From Sabethes cyaneus (Eukaryota > Arthropoda > Insecta > Diptera > Culicidae): 64,000 nt of DNA. Where the stretch lies: assembly GCF_943734655.1 (NCBI RefSeq), contig NC_071355.1:74299449-74363448 (forward strand). Reading direction: 5' to 3'. This document shows, one piece after another, positions 22,456 through 34,419 of the stretch. Position 1 is the stretch's first letter. The number at the start of each line of letters is the position of its first letter. A model generated the notes under the pieces. It was not told where the DNA came from and did not search any database. It was given only the letters and a program-made list of their open reading frames with translations. Made by a program: the position numbers and the translations under genes.

Positions 22456-23260
22456 GTCATTAAATGTTAGTAGATGCTAAGGTTTCCTTTGTACGTCAAT
22501 ATTTCGATTGCGGTTCGTAGTTTCATCAGGGCTTTTAGTCTCGATTGTTCTTGTCTAAATCATAAATTCGAACAGTTTACCTTGATGAAGGTTAATATTG
22601 GGATCGAAACGTTAGCATACTAATCTAATCTCACACTAACGCAGTCAATTCTTGAAAGCATCTTGGAAAATGACGATTACTTGTATCAATCATTTTTCTT
22701 GTCAACGGCCAGGCCAACTGCGCAGCATGTACCGCAGAGAGAATTCCAAGGAATAAAGTGGAACCAGAAATAATATTTAATTCCATTAAACTCCTTGATA
22801 TCAAGGGACAGGAAGAAAGCGTGGACCTACCGTACCAAACGCTTCCCATAAAGATAATGGTTTATCCACAGTCGTTGGGAGTATCTTTACTAATAAAGGT
22901 TAAGTGATACTCCGGACCTTCGGGGATGAAATAATGGCATTTAGACCAGAAGCCAGGCTGCAATTGGCCCTGGATATAACGCCTTATTTCGCTCTCTGAA
23001 AATAGATTACTCTACAGAAATAAATAAAGAAAATAAAGTCGTGTGGTTTGATGGCTGCCTTAAACTACAGCTGTAAAGTTAGGAACTGAAAACCACACGA
23101 CCCCGCATCTCCTAACTTGGCTATTCAATTATACAAATTGAAGTATTTTCAGGTATGGCCACGTGGAGGCGCTAGGTAGGGGCTTGGGATGGCTAAAGCT
23201 AAAGTGGATCGAAACGTTGGCGTACAAAGGAAAGCTTAGCATCTACTAACTGTTAATGAC
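22456..23260. mobile_element. Small palindromic element carrying retroposon D
   Basis: The left arm GTCATTAA...GTTAGTAGATGCTAAG (22456-22480) and onward to about 22530 pairs with the right arm ending at 23260. Both arms read inward-to-outward as TGATGAA...ATCGAAA...CGTACAAAGG. Without D (22621-23205) and one direct repeat the element would be only about 200 bp. The TGATGA / GAAA spacing recalls hammerhead cores reported in Penelope-like elements, but the helices do not fold convincingly by hand. No clear TSD. Confidence 0.55.
22621..23205 (-). mobile_element. Retroposon D, copy 1
   Basis: One of three copies of an uncharacterised ~600-bp unit (others 35641-38215 interrupted, 54674-55327). 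It is flanked by a 20-bp direct repeat starting GGATCGAAACGTT (22601-22620 and 23206-23225, two differences). Long TSDs of variable length, and a TAATCTAATCT end that reads as a (GATTA)n tail on the minus strand, suggest target-primed reverse transcription. It may be a SINE or a short non-LTR 3' end. No conserved long frame. Confidence 0.55.
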
Positions 23261-23261
23261 T

Positions 23262-24390
23262 GAACGACAAACATTTCAATTATTTGATACAAAATACCTA
23301 TCGACAAATACCAGATAATCTAGTTGAAATATTCTTTGGAGTAACTTTCTCCATGATTTCTCCATTCTTCATGGACGGGGCACAAGAACATTAGTTGGCT
23401 GAAAAGCAGATTCCATCATTGTCAGTGCAATTGCAAATGGACGTGCATTTGATGAAGAGTCAACTAATATTTTCTACTTTTGAAAGTTTAGTTCACGAAA
23501 TTGCAAAGAGTCATGGTTTTTTAGATTCCTCAACTTCCCAAGCACGAATTGCCACTAATATTTGAATTTTGCTGAAATTTTTTGATAGAGCTCATTTATG
23601 CATTCGAACGGAACAAATAGAGCGACTGGTATTCTGAATTTGGCATTCTCAGATTTTGTTTATAGCAAAAGTATTTATTTTTGTTAATATAAAATACCTA
23701 ATGTTCTAAAAATATGGTGGAATGCTAACCAATTTTAACATATACTTTGTAAAGGACACGAAAACTCATTTTATGATAATTTAACAGTAGATAATAGTTT
23801 AGAATACAATATTTTTTCTTGCTTTTTGTTAATCTTTTTCTTTTTATTGGTTGTTTGACGTTGTCCTACGTCATCCACGCCCAAGTAGCACACTTTTGGT
23901 ACTTTTAGTTGCAGCAACTTATTTATGACTGAAATTAATCATATATCAGTTGCCACAACTGTTTTATAACAACTGTGCTAGTAAGGCGAGATCGTGTCTA
24001 TAACACAATCGTATTATTTGATGATAACTTTTATAAACAAACCAGAGGAGAGCTCATTGGGACATTCCCTCCCGCCATTTCTCTATGAATTTTCAAGAAA
24101 AAATTAAGAGATCAAAATCTCTTATCGATTGCTTGGAGAACCGTTTTTGCAAATCCACCTGTGTGTGGCGGCGGCGGCCGACTCTACGGTTCAACAGCGT
24201 TAACTTTTGTGGAAAGTGGAATTTGTAATAGTCAGGTTGTGTTTTTCTAATAATATTTGGAGAATAAGTATTTGGAATTCCATCCAAATTAGTTTAAATA
24301 GATTCTAAACTTTATTTCTTGGAAAAATAATAAATTATTTTTAAGTGCCTTAGTAGGTTAACGAGAAACTTAGGAGAGAATTCCAATTTA
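23262..24390. other. Unannotated region with a weak terminal-repeat pair
   Basis: AGTAGCACAC at 23884-23893 faces GTGCTAGT near 23975. The pair could be a decayed MITE of about 110 bp. Nothing else recognised. Confidence 0.3.
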
Positions 24391-24395
24391 AGTTA

Positions 24396-24960
24396 CTAGC
24401 GTTTACCACTTGCAATCTTCTTCAACGCCTGGCGTAGAAACCTTGCTTGAAAAGCTTCGATCCTGTTTGACCAAATAACTGTGTGGCTCCAAATGACGGC
24501 TGAAGCTTTTAGTACGGCACGAACAAAAGAATAATTCAATGCTCGTAAAAAGTACGGTTCAGTCAATTCATTGACAATCTTATAATAAATCCCAAATTTC
24601 GTTTTTTGTCTAACAATAACATGGGAAGCCATGAATTCATGAAGGACATTTAATTATCCAGAAGTACATCTGGATCCTCAACTACCGTTAATCTACTGAG
24701 TAGTTCTCCAGATATAAAAGAAAAATCCAATAAATTGGGTTTCCAAATGTCGCTGAAGTTCAGTGAATCAGCTGCCGAACGTACAACAAGGTAAAGCTTT
24801 AGATCGTCAGCATAAATTACATATCGGTTTGATGGTATAACTATGCAGACAGCGTTAAAAAATAATGAAAAGTGCGATGGTCCCAGGTTACTCCCTTGTG
24901 GTACTCCCGAGATGTTCATGAAGCATTGTGATTCAGCTAACCGTCTATTTTTACAGATAA
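24396..24960 (-). pseudogene. jockey-like non-LTR reverse transcriptase fragment
   Basis: Minus-strand blocks: ISGVPQGSNLGP, LFFNAVCIVIPSNRY and the catalytic YADDLKLY (near 24800-24813), then in another frame EPYFLRALNYSFVRAVL and WSNRIEAFQARFLRQAL. These are palm and thumb motifs of jockey-clade elements common in mosquitoes. About 60 codons between the blocks are deleted, and frames shift near 24640. 5' truncated and no longer functional. Confidence 0.8.
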
Positions 24961-25594
24961 GTTTAAGTTTGTTTATGCAAAGTTAAGGCTGGATCGAAAA
25001 TGTGCAGTAAACATGATATGTAAGGTCATGTTCATTACTCGAAATAATTGACAGTCCTGTATGAAGGCGAATATAAAACGCATTCAACGCATATAGCTTT
25101 ACCCCTGGTAGTATTCTTTTATCTATCAGCCCATGGATATGACTGCTGAACTGCTGACAGTGTTTGTAGTTCTCTGTTTTCTCCCTTCAAAACAATTCAT
25201 TCTTGAATTGCAGTGCTGAATGATTGCTCGACTAACCTGTCAGTCAATTTTCTTGCCCATCATACTGATGTGTTTGATTTCAAAGTTCAAAGTTTAGTTT
25301 TTTGCTTTTCGAAATCAACCCAAACCTGGCTAAAGGAAAATTATTAAAACAATGAAAAGCAATGCTTACGTTTGTTGTAATTTCGTTTGCCGTTATCGGC
25401 ACATTTGATTTCATTCATTTCGTTCGAATCGTTGGTTTCAGGTTGTCAATGCTGAGTTCATTTCATCTATACTAGAAACAGCAAAGAATAAGCAGTATAT
25501 TGCATCAATTCAGCCGTATTGTATAAATTGAATAGGAGATTTCTTAGCACTGGTCATGTCGTCAGTGTGGAGCGCTTGAATCTTTTCACAGTAA
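24961..25594. other. Unannotated AT-rich region
   Basis: No recognisable feature in about 630 bp. Confidence 0.4.
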
Positions 25595-25690
25595 TTGTGG
25601 TAAACAAGGCGCCTCCATCAATTCCTAAAAAGAGGAAACGCATGAATACTGTTTCTTATCCACCACATGCGACATTTTATTAAATTTTAT
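25595..25690 (+). repeat. Dispersed repeat shared with 49255-49330
   Basis: Both places share AAGG(C/T)GCCTCCATC, a diverged ATTC(C/T)(A/T)AA stretch and ACGCATG, followed by a T-rich stretch and TAAAATTTATT-like sequence. Too short to classify. Confidence 0.45.
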
Positions 25691-25794
25691 TAAAGATCGA
25701 GTGAAATTCTCCTTTTCTAAATGCGAGATGGAAACCTACGCATCAAGTTTCACCATTCAGCGACATTTGAGATCGCAAAATTTCCAGTCACGTG

Positions 25795-26650
25795 CTAAAA
25801 GGTATGCAAGACCGCGATAACCGCTACCGCGGTATAGTCAGTCAGCATCTCGCTTCGAGACGGGTTCATTGCACAATAAAATTTGCAGCGTCGCTTCAGT
25901 TTAAACCGATGCACCTGATCGCGCTTGTTTGTTAAAAATAAACGACGCGTTTACTTGGGCAAAAGATCGCCGCAGAGGAGACGGCAAGCTCGAAACAGGA
26001 GAATCCATCATATCACCGGTTTCTCATATACCTATATGCAAACGAACCGGAGTGACTGCCACGAGGTGAAATGGGAACTTAATAAAAACATTCATACATG
26101 TAAACATATCATCCCTTTTTCGAGAATTTGAGAGAGCGAAAGAGATTTAGTTAAAACGCTACATCCGTACACGACGCGCGGTGTAAAGTTTCTGCATCTC
26201 TGCGGACGCGGGCGCACGGCCGCGGACGCGCCGTGAGCACAGTTTCTCGCTCTTGTTGTGGCATCTTTTACCGGCCAAACGGCAGCGCGCGGGGCCCTCG
26301 CGAAGACGACGTGGATAAACTGCGATTTAGTACAACGTTAACAGTTCGTCGCAGCGGCTGCTCTTGTCGTTCGTCGTCGTCATCGTCGTCGTCGCCGTCT
26401 TATTTTGTCATCATTATCATCATCGCCATCATCACATTGTGGTTGTTGTCGGGTTCGAAGTGACTCACACAGTGCGCTTGTTGTACACAAATTGATAACG
26501 ACTCGTCGGACTGAAAGAGAATGCGAGCGAGTCGCCGCCGCCAAGAATATTAGGCCCAAATTAGACTGTAGATCAGAAACTGCATCTTACGTGTAGCCCC
26601 ATTCGGGCGAAGTGCATCCGACCGCCGCCGCATTCGTGCGGGTTTTGTAT
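25795..26650 (+). promoter_or_regulatory. CpG-rich promoter-like zone, possible non-coding first exon
   Basis: The sequence becomes sharply GC- and CpG-rich (GACGCGGGCGCACGGCCGCG near 26205). At 25834 there is GGTATAGTCAGTCAGC with two initiator-type TCAGT words. GAGACGGG about 20 bp later resembles a downstream core element. TCG- and CAT-type trinucleotide runs follow at 26364-26435. This profile fits an insect 5' exon or promoter with regulatory function, but no start codon with a convincing frame follows. The downstream gene, if any, lies outside the window. Confidence 0.35.
26364..26435 (+). repeat. TCG and CAT trinucleotide repeats
   Basis: GTCGTC runs with interruptions (26366-26400) pass into CATCAT-type repeats (26408-26435). 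Such runs are common in mosquito 5' UTRs and regulatory DNA. Confidence 0.8.
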
Positions 26651-29100
26651 TCATTTCTGGAAAAGGGGTTGATTCATAACTAAGGAAAAAAATTAAAATT
26701 CAAAGTAAACGATCGTTTCTATGTTTGTAGTGCGCGCGACTGGTTGTACCCACACTCCACGTGTTGGCATTTAGTTGTTTTAATTTTCTTTTTCGGATGA
26801 TCTAATGCAAGGCAGTTGTTGTTCGTGTTTGTGTTGGTGAATGGTGCTAATGGTAACTTTATTGAGTTTGTTGTTTTTTGTTATTATTTAGAAGCACATT
26901 AGTTGCATTTACCGTGCAAAGGGAAAACATTGTAGTGAGTGGTTGATCTTCTTCTCAGGCATACATTTTAGAAGCGATAAATTGTGCATAACTGGTGCAG
27001 CGCGGTTAAAAGGCTGTGAGAGCAGAAGATTAAAAGCGGCAGCCGCGGCTTTTTTTTGCAATCAGTGGAAAAGTGAAAAGAAGAATTGTTAAATATTTGC
27101 AAATTGCAATTGATGTTGAACAATTAGGTGAATATCTCTTTTTTGTGTGTACCGGTTCGGCAGCGATGCAGCGATGTGTGCATCTTTCTCGGTCAAACTG
27201 AGCTGGTGGAGAGAGTGCGGGGATGTTCCGTTGCATCTTTTTCTGTGTTTTCTTGGTGGAACTGATGTTCGTGAATTTTTTTTGCATAAACGAGTTTAGA
27301 ACTTGGCCGGTGTACGAAGGAGGTGCCTACGCTGCGAGATGTAATTGTGGAGTGATGTTATTGTTACAATTACACAATCTTATACAGCCACGCTTCTTCG
27401 GTCGGGAATAGGTTGTTTTCTGAATCTCTCTGCGAGGTGTAGTTGAGTAGGTTTCCCTCAATTACTGGTTATTGGAAGGTTTCTATTTCTGTTGTTGCAG
27501 TGGGTGTTGCTGTGTACAGTTAGCGTGACATTCGTGGTGCATTTGTTGCAAATTTTAGTGGTCTGAACAATCCTACCTAACAATATGTTACGTTAATGTA
27601 TTACTAAATACTTGTATTTTGCTTTTCATGCCCGGTATGACAATCTTATGCACCCGCGTTTTGATTTGCTTCGATTCTAGAAAAATTCGACAAAATTTTC
27701 CCGTCCCAACAGGTCAGGAATTATTTGTTTTGATAAAACCTAGCCCAAGTTGATGTCCTGGAAGTAAATAATTTCATAAAAGTGTAAAACTATCTCCTCC
27801 TTCCGATCCATTTTATCATTTGAACATTGAACCTAGACGAACTTGATGTCCTGGAAGAAAATTGTTGAAGAAAACCATTCCTTTTCTTCAACCGAGATTA
27901 TTGACGGATTTCGCGCCAACCCGTCTTGGGGTTGGCGACATCCTCTAAGAATTTAATGAAACTTTACACACACAAAGTTTGCAAATAAATTAAAATTCAT
28001 CTAAACTAACTTTTGGTAAGGGCACATTTATTTCTCTTTTTTAATAAAAAATGTAACTCGAAAATTATAGGACCTATCAAAAAATGAATTGGGTGACTTA
28101 GGATATATCCATTTTAAAGAAAAAAGCGTTTTAAAAACTAAAAATCGATTTTCCAAAATATACCATCTCAGAAATTCATGATTTTTTTTTTGAAAATAGA
28201 TGATTATGTGGTCTACAAGTTTTCCATACATCGTAAAATAGACATATTTAAGGGAATTTTTTTTTTCATGTCCATACTGAAAAAAGTAATTTTAATTTTC
28301 ATTGTATCAATCAACACAAAGCCTAAAGATTGTTACTTTGAAGTAATTTTATTATGTTAATAATTATAATATGTAAAATGTCATAACTCATAAGGCTTAA
28401 CTGGTGTAATATATGTTTATTTTTGCCATGTTAATCGTCTATCGTGTAAGACTGTAGGTCGGCAGACGGCCTTCGCTTTTAGAGCCTCAGAGCTACCTGC
28501 AAAATTAATTTTGGATGAAAAATTTAAGAAACGTATCCAAAACAGATTTCTTAACATTTCGACATAAATTTTTTAATCAAAAATTATTTCGTGACTTTTG
28601 GCCAATTTTACTTTTGGAAAAAAGAATCTACAATGAAATGATTGACCTGTGATTAGATTTGCATTTAATTGATTTAAAAAAAATAACTGGATAGAGCGTT
28701 GGACCAAAAAACAGAAAAAAATTATGGTATTTCTTGCCTGGCGATAAAAGTCATCGGATGTAATTTTCCAACAAACATATTATTTGAAGAGCAGCTTATT
28801 CAACCATTATACAGCTTATTTCCAGTAAACAAACGTTTGATAAGCTATTATACAACAAAAATTTTTGTTGGGATGATTCTATATGTATGCGCACGTTTGC
28901 CATTTCATTGGAAGAATAGTGAAATGAGAATGTAGAGTAATTGATCTTGGTTCGTATTATGCAAAAAATGATCATTATTATATCATTAAATGTTTTAAAA
29001 TTTAAATTCAATTGAAACTTCCACCAACTTCTGTTATTTTTCGATACGTTACTTTCATTATTTGCCATAAAAATTACTACAACTAGCTCAAATAATTAAA
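26651..29100. other. Unannotated region
   Basis: 26650-27500 remains T- and G-rich and may belong to a transcribed leader. 27900-28360 is AT-rich with a small hairpin (CCAACCC/GGGTTGG type, about 27918-27937). No coding exon or transposon was recognised. Confidence 0.35.
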
Positions 29101-29110
29101 TTTTTTACAG

Positions 29111-29188
29111 ATGCGAATTCGGCTTCTAACGCTAAAACTTCTTGAAATCATCATAGTACATAAAGAACCAAAAGAGGCAGAAGGAGAA
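29111..29188 (+). other. Candidate exon bounded by splice-like sites
   Basis: TTTTTTACAG (29101-29110) precedes ATGCGAATTC, and GTGAGTTCG follows at 29189. The enclosed 78 bp is exactly 26 open codons beginning with ATG. Acceptor and donor match the insect consensus well, but the peptide is unrecognised and such pairs occur by chance in AT-rich DNA. Confidence 0.15.
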
Positions 29189-29892
29189 GTGAGTTCGTTT
29201 ATGTGCTCCAAATACTCTCAAATTTCTTCTTGGTTACAAGATCAGAACATGAGTTGCAAAATGCTGGTAGCTATGCAGATCTATACCGTTGGTTCAAGAC
29301 TAGAAACTGTAGTGGTGGTTAGAGCTTGATCTAAGAAATGACAGACAACTCTGTAGTGTCATGTAAGGGAATGTTTTGCCTTGTTATACCCTACAACTTG
29401 TATTGAAATCACCAAAATCGGAAAGCATGACGTGTTTTGTGGGCAACCTAAGCAACAAATAAACTAATATTGCTCTAATATATTTCGAACAGGATAAATA
29501 CATCAAATCTGAACAAAATCGGAACACTTTTAAAATGGTCCTTTTTCCTATCAATACTTTTTTGGATTTGACGACACATTAGTGAAAAACCTGATCGTAG
29601 TTTCATCTACTGCACTTTTCAGACTGATGAACATAGATGCCTTCTTGGAATTCCTGAGTAAAATGAGGTAAATCAGACCCGTAGCTGATGTTGTATTGAA
29701 ATAGATTTTTTCATATTCTTCTATGTTTCTTACCATATAATCTCATATTAGAGAGAATTTCTACTTGATTACTTTATAACAATTATAATATAGTGGTTAA
29801 TGGTGTTTCGTGGTTTTTGACATAAGAAAAGTTGCTTTTTACCCCTTAAAAATAGCGGCAACAAAAACTCCGTTTTTTCGGTCGATTTTGCC

Positions 29893-29899
29893 CACTGTG
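29893..29899 (-). other. Solo Transib-like heptamer terminus
   Basis: TTTTGCCCACTGTG reads inward as CACAGTGGGCAAAA, similar to the other Transib-like ends in the window. No partner end was found upstream, so this is a decayed or truncated element. Confidence 0.35.
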
Positions 29900-29914
29900 C
29901 ATAGTGATTCCACA

Positions 29915-30817
29915 AATCCGCTTGTCCCATTTCACCTCATAGGCCCATGAGGCTATGAAAATTTAAAGCTTGAAAATGCGATAACTTAGCTAGCAAAGGT
30001 CCAAGAGATTTGCGGTCTTCTGCAAAAACCTACATTTTGAGTGCTTCCATAATTGTCTAGAACAATGTAAAAAAAGTATGAACAGCTAATTTTCAAACAG
30101 GTTTCAAAGAATAAAGCTCTATAGTTCTCAGCAATTTTGTTCGTATGAATATCACCCTTAATCTAAAAGTGTCAAAAGTTAGTCGTCGCTTACTACGATA
30201 AAAATATTAAAATAACTTTTTTGTGTTAGGAAATATAGACATAGTTTCTTCGGCAAAGTTGTGAATAATGTAAAAACAAGCAACTTTGCTGAAGAAATAA
30301 AATTTCTATCTTTATCGAGTGCTGAACTATGGAGCCTATTCTTTGTAACTTGTTTAAAAATTAGTTCTTCATACTTAGCTTATGTTGGTTGCATTTTACA
30401 AGAATATATTGTTCTAGGCGATTATTAAAGGGCTCAAAACACATGTTTTTGCAGCAGATTGCAAATCTCTAGGACAGTTCCTTGCAAAGTTATCACTTAT
30501 TAAGCTTTATTTTTCCTCCGCTTCTCGAGCATATAGCGATAACTTTGTAAGGAAAGGTCCTAGAGATTTGCAACCTTCTTCAAAACCATGTGTTTTGAGT
30601 CGTTCAATAAACGCCTAGAACAACATATTCTTGTAAAATACAACCAACATAAGCTAAGTATGAAAAACTAATTTTTATAGAGTTTCCAACGAAAACGTTC
30701 CATAGCTATGCATTCGACAGAGATAGAAATGGTATTTCTTTAGCAAAGTTGTTTGCCTTTATATTTTCTACAACTTTGCCGAAGAAACCATGTGTCTATC
30801 TGCTAACACAAAAAAGT
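29915..30817. repeat. Long palindromic repeat unit, copy i
   Basis: Arms 30216-30500 and 30530-30817 are imperfect inverted copies. They share CTTTTTTGTGTTAGG, TTCTTCGGCAAAGTTG and CTCAAAACACATG with their reverse complements. The centre is near 30515. A left extension (29915-30090) recurs as 30935-31123. This is foldback DNA, probably non-autonomous transposon material. No TSD was identified. Confidence 0.65.
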
Positions 30818-30934
30818 AGACGTGTATCGAGCCTTTAGCGAACGCGAAACGTATAAAACGTATGCTTACCGTACTCTCATTTGGGTGGTTGGGCACAAGC
30901 GGCATCTATACAAATTTGTAGTACTCGACCTTGG

Positions 30935-32370
30935 TTTTAAGGTGAAGCACTGGTTCCATAAATCCACTTGCCCCATTTCACCCCATAGGCTCGTGAAGCT
31001 ATGGAAATTTAAAGTTTGAAAATACGATAACTTAGCTAGCAAAGGTCCAAGAGATTTGCGGTCTTCTGCAAAAACGTGCATTTCGAGTGCTTCCATAATT
31101 GTCTAGAATAATGTATTCTTGTAACGGGTGGCAACTAAAATTTTGGAATTTTTTTTCTCAAGCTGTCAAAAAAAAACAAAGATACAGGAAGAAGATCTGA
31201 TTTACCGAAATTAAAGATACATCATCCATTGTTGAAAAAAAATTAGGGTACATTTCAAAACGGTCCGTAATCAGCTGTTCGGCGAAGCTTTCGTTTGACG
31301 TCGAAACAGGAGCGTTGTACGACCTTCATGTCAACTTTGCGAATGCATCTCTTGATTCTACCAATCCACTGTTTGCAATTCGTGGTTCTCCAATTATTTT
31401 TGTACACCAAGAAACTCAAAATCCCGAAGAAATTTTCGATTGGGCGCACTGAGACAGATGTTTCAGGTCGTAGTTTTTGGGTAAAAATAGGATCGATTGG
31501 GTATTCAGGAACGATTGTGTTTTTTGGGCGTAAGGCGATGATGCTCTATCCGACCAAAACACGTATTGTCCATCTGTATGATGTTTTTGTAGAAACGGGT
31601 TCAAAATTTTCTCCAAACATTCGTCTGGTGCATCTTAATTGATAGCCAAATTAGAGGGCTTGTTGTTGAAGAAACGAGAAAGAGAACGACGTCCTTCTGC
31701 GTCCATAATTTGGGCTTGTCTTCCACTACCTTGTTTGCGAATAGTTGTTGGGCCTCTTAGGATATGGTAAACAGTCGAAGCCGCAACATATTTGCTTTTT
31801 AAATGTTGTACCGTGTACTTTTTGCCGAGATTTCTGTTGCAGTTCATAGAAGTGTACAACGCGCTCCCGAAATGCTTCTTCTTTCGACGCCATTTTTAGC
31901 AAAACTAGGCAAGCATAAACAAAGCAAAAAATATTAACAAAAAGAGGAGAGAGAGAGCTAACGCATACACACTCTCATTTCTCTCTGAGCTCGTTTGTTG
32001 TTGAGCATGAGGGCCGCGAAAAAATCCAAAATTTTAGTTGCCACCCATTAAAATGCAAACTAAGTAAACTAAGTAAGTAATTGCAAACTAAGTAAAACTA
32101 AGTATGAAAAACTAATTTTTAAACAAGTTTTAAAGAATATGCTCAATAGTTCAACACTCGATAAAGATAGAAATTTTATTACTTCAGCAAAGTTGCTTTT
32201 TTTTACATTATTTACAACGTTGCCGAAGAAACTATGTCTTTATTTCCTAACACAAAAAAGTTATTTTATTATTTTTATCGTAGTAAGCGATGACTAACTT
32301 TGACACTTTTAGATTAAGGGAGATATTCATACGAACAAAAGTGCTGAGGACTATCTATAATAAAATGAAA
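30935..32370. repeat. Palindromic repeat unit, copy ii, split by a mariner element
   Basis: 30935-31123 repeats 29920-30090, and 32051-32370 repeats the inverse of part of copy i. The Tc1/mariner element (31124-32048) sits between them at TTCTTGTA / TAAAATGCAA. This matches the intact TTCTTGTAAAATACAA at 30631. Confidence 0.6.
31124..32048 (-). mobile_element. Tc1/mariner transposon with deleted, frameshifted transposase
   Basis: A 925-bp element flanked by TA (31122-31123, 32049-32050). Terminal inverted repeats are GGGTGGCAACTAAAATTTTG and its inverse. The minus strand encodes a transposase starting at ATG 31893 (MASKEEAFRERVVHFYEL). A frameshift leads into an HTH region (YTVQHLKSKYVAASTVYHIL). 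A large central deletion near 31620 follows. Then come a YVFWSDRASSPYA block with the second Asp region and PIENFFGIL with the final acidic residue, in separate frames, reaching TADYGPF. The deletion should remove the first catalytic Asp, so it is inactive. Confidence 0.8.
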
Positions 32371-34419
32371 GCAAAAGATACTTGGAAAAGTTCCACTTTT
32401 CACTCTTTTGGACCACTGTGGCAGCGGCTAGTTCGTCGCTGATTTAGAACTTGATAATCAAAAAAATGTTACAAAATTTTGAGTAAATAAATAAAGTAAA
32501 CGCAAAGAAACCGCTACAAGTGTCAAATCAAATGTCAAAACAACAGTGTACAGCTCTGATTTATATCGCCATCGTACGACACAAGTTCGAGCCTGCCTGT
32601 GTAGAACCCGTATAGACCGCAAGAGTGATTCAAATTCCCGACAGCCGTACTATTTCATCACAGTTTGTTGACCCAATTAGCGGCGCGCTGCGTGTGTTTT
32701 TATCACTCCCCGTCGTCGAAATGGTGGTTTGCTTGACACGCGTCCAAAACAAACACAACCAACCAGCAATGGCGAGCAGTGTCGTTGGTCATCTACCTTC
32801 GGCATACAATTTGCTTTAGTGAACATATGTAAACAATCGAAACCAACCTTTGCCGATTGATAGTGATACGCAACGTATAATTGTTGGATAATTTACAGTT
32901 TTCCGATTCCGAGTGCGTGTGCGATTGACAGCTACCGGCACCGCAGGGAATATGAGGCAAAACATTGCCTAGCGTAGTTGACAAAATAAGAATTAGCCTA
33001 ATTTCGAAGAGCACGCAACACACATGGTCACATGAATCGTTTTCGCTAAGGTATAGGTCTTTCTGGTATTTTTAGAAAGTACAGGTTGTCGGGGAGTAAA
33101 TGTAATATTGTGTTTTGCTTTGTGACGTTTGTCACAACACACTTAAACAGAAATAGTCTGAATGAAATTAGAAGAATAAAATAATCAGGAGAAACAATAT
33201 AACGTCGTAGAGTAATCATTTCCAGCCAATTTCAACTTTGGCACATGACCTTTTTCCTAGTCGGTTACTTGCATAATATTATTAATTTTTTTAAAGACTA
33301 ATTGAACATTCATCGCCGGAGGAAGAGCTCAATTTTATTAAGCAATATTTGAACATCGGTTCGACACTTGGTTTCGTGTACAGTACCGAGAAGCAGCGTT
33401 CAATAATTGCGTAACATCCTCTCAAAGGCGTTATTATTTCATCGATCGTTGATTTTTCTTATTCGAACTGCGCGCCGCATGAATTCACCTTAATGACCTT
33501 CCTGTAAGCGCATCAGACGACGCATCGGAAAGAATAATACTAAACTGATGTTAAAAATCCTGCCATTATTACAGGCACGACCTGTGCACACAGCAGAGTC
33601 AAAGCCAAGGTATGTGGTTGATTCATGCAAAGTAATGATTATCATCCCTCCGCAGACAAACACCTTGACATTTTGATCTTTGTGCTCTAGGCCTCGAATG
33701 CAATGCAGATGCTGCGTTTCCTCCAGCGATGCAACCGAACAAGGTGTAACGATGATTTACGAACCCTCCTCCTCTGCCCTTGCTTGGTAACGATACCTCA
33801 CTAACCTGACCTCACCGAATTCTTTAGTTGAGTTTCAATTGGATGGGAGATTTCTGTTGATTAAGCGCGAGACTACAGACCTCCTGACAGAAAGGTCGAA
33901 GACTTGTTACAACGGTGATCAGCCCAGCTCTGGAGAGAGCCGCCGATCGATGAAGACGAGGTGATAATAACGATGAGCCGGTCGCGCAGCACTTGCTGCC
34001 AGATGCCAGATATGTGATAACGAGAGAAATTCCGGAAACCGGACTCACCGCGCCACATTCCGAATGAAAACGAGCCTCTCTGATGTAGTCACAATTGAAA
34101 CGTGTTGGGTAGTTTAAACGTTGTCGCAGGTCTTGGACGTGCTTCGCAGAGATTCACGAGGCACTGTTCAGTGAATTGTTTTACTTTAGAAAACCAGAAT
34201 GCTATCGTCTTGTACGCTGTAGACGGCTGACGCCACCGTTATCAACTCCTACGCACTCCGACTCGAATTGCCGTACATTCCTCAGCGCTTCTCCAACCGG
34301 AGCACAAATATTCAGCTCAGCTGACTGAATCCACCTTCAACAAAACAACACACGCTGCGGTATTTTCACAAATTGTCGTTTTCTCCTATAATCAAATCTG
34401 CTCTAGTACTACAAAGCCC
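32371..34419. other. Unannotated region
   Basis: About 2 kb of mixed composition. 32580-32830 and 33880-34060 are GC-richer with short open frames that have no recognisable domain. Nothing firm. Confidence 0.35.

Noticed and set aside
29893..29931. Full recombination-signal-like terminus
   Set aside because: The heptamer is exact, but inward of it no ACAAAACC-type nonamer stands at 12 or 23 bp on the right strand.
31295..31642. 115-codon plus-strand gene
   Set aside because: Antisense to the Tc1/mariner transposase remnant.
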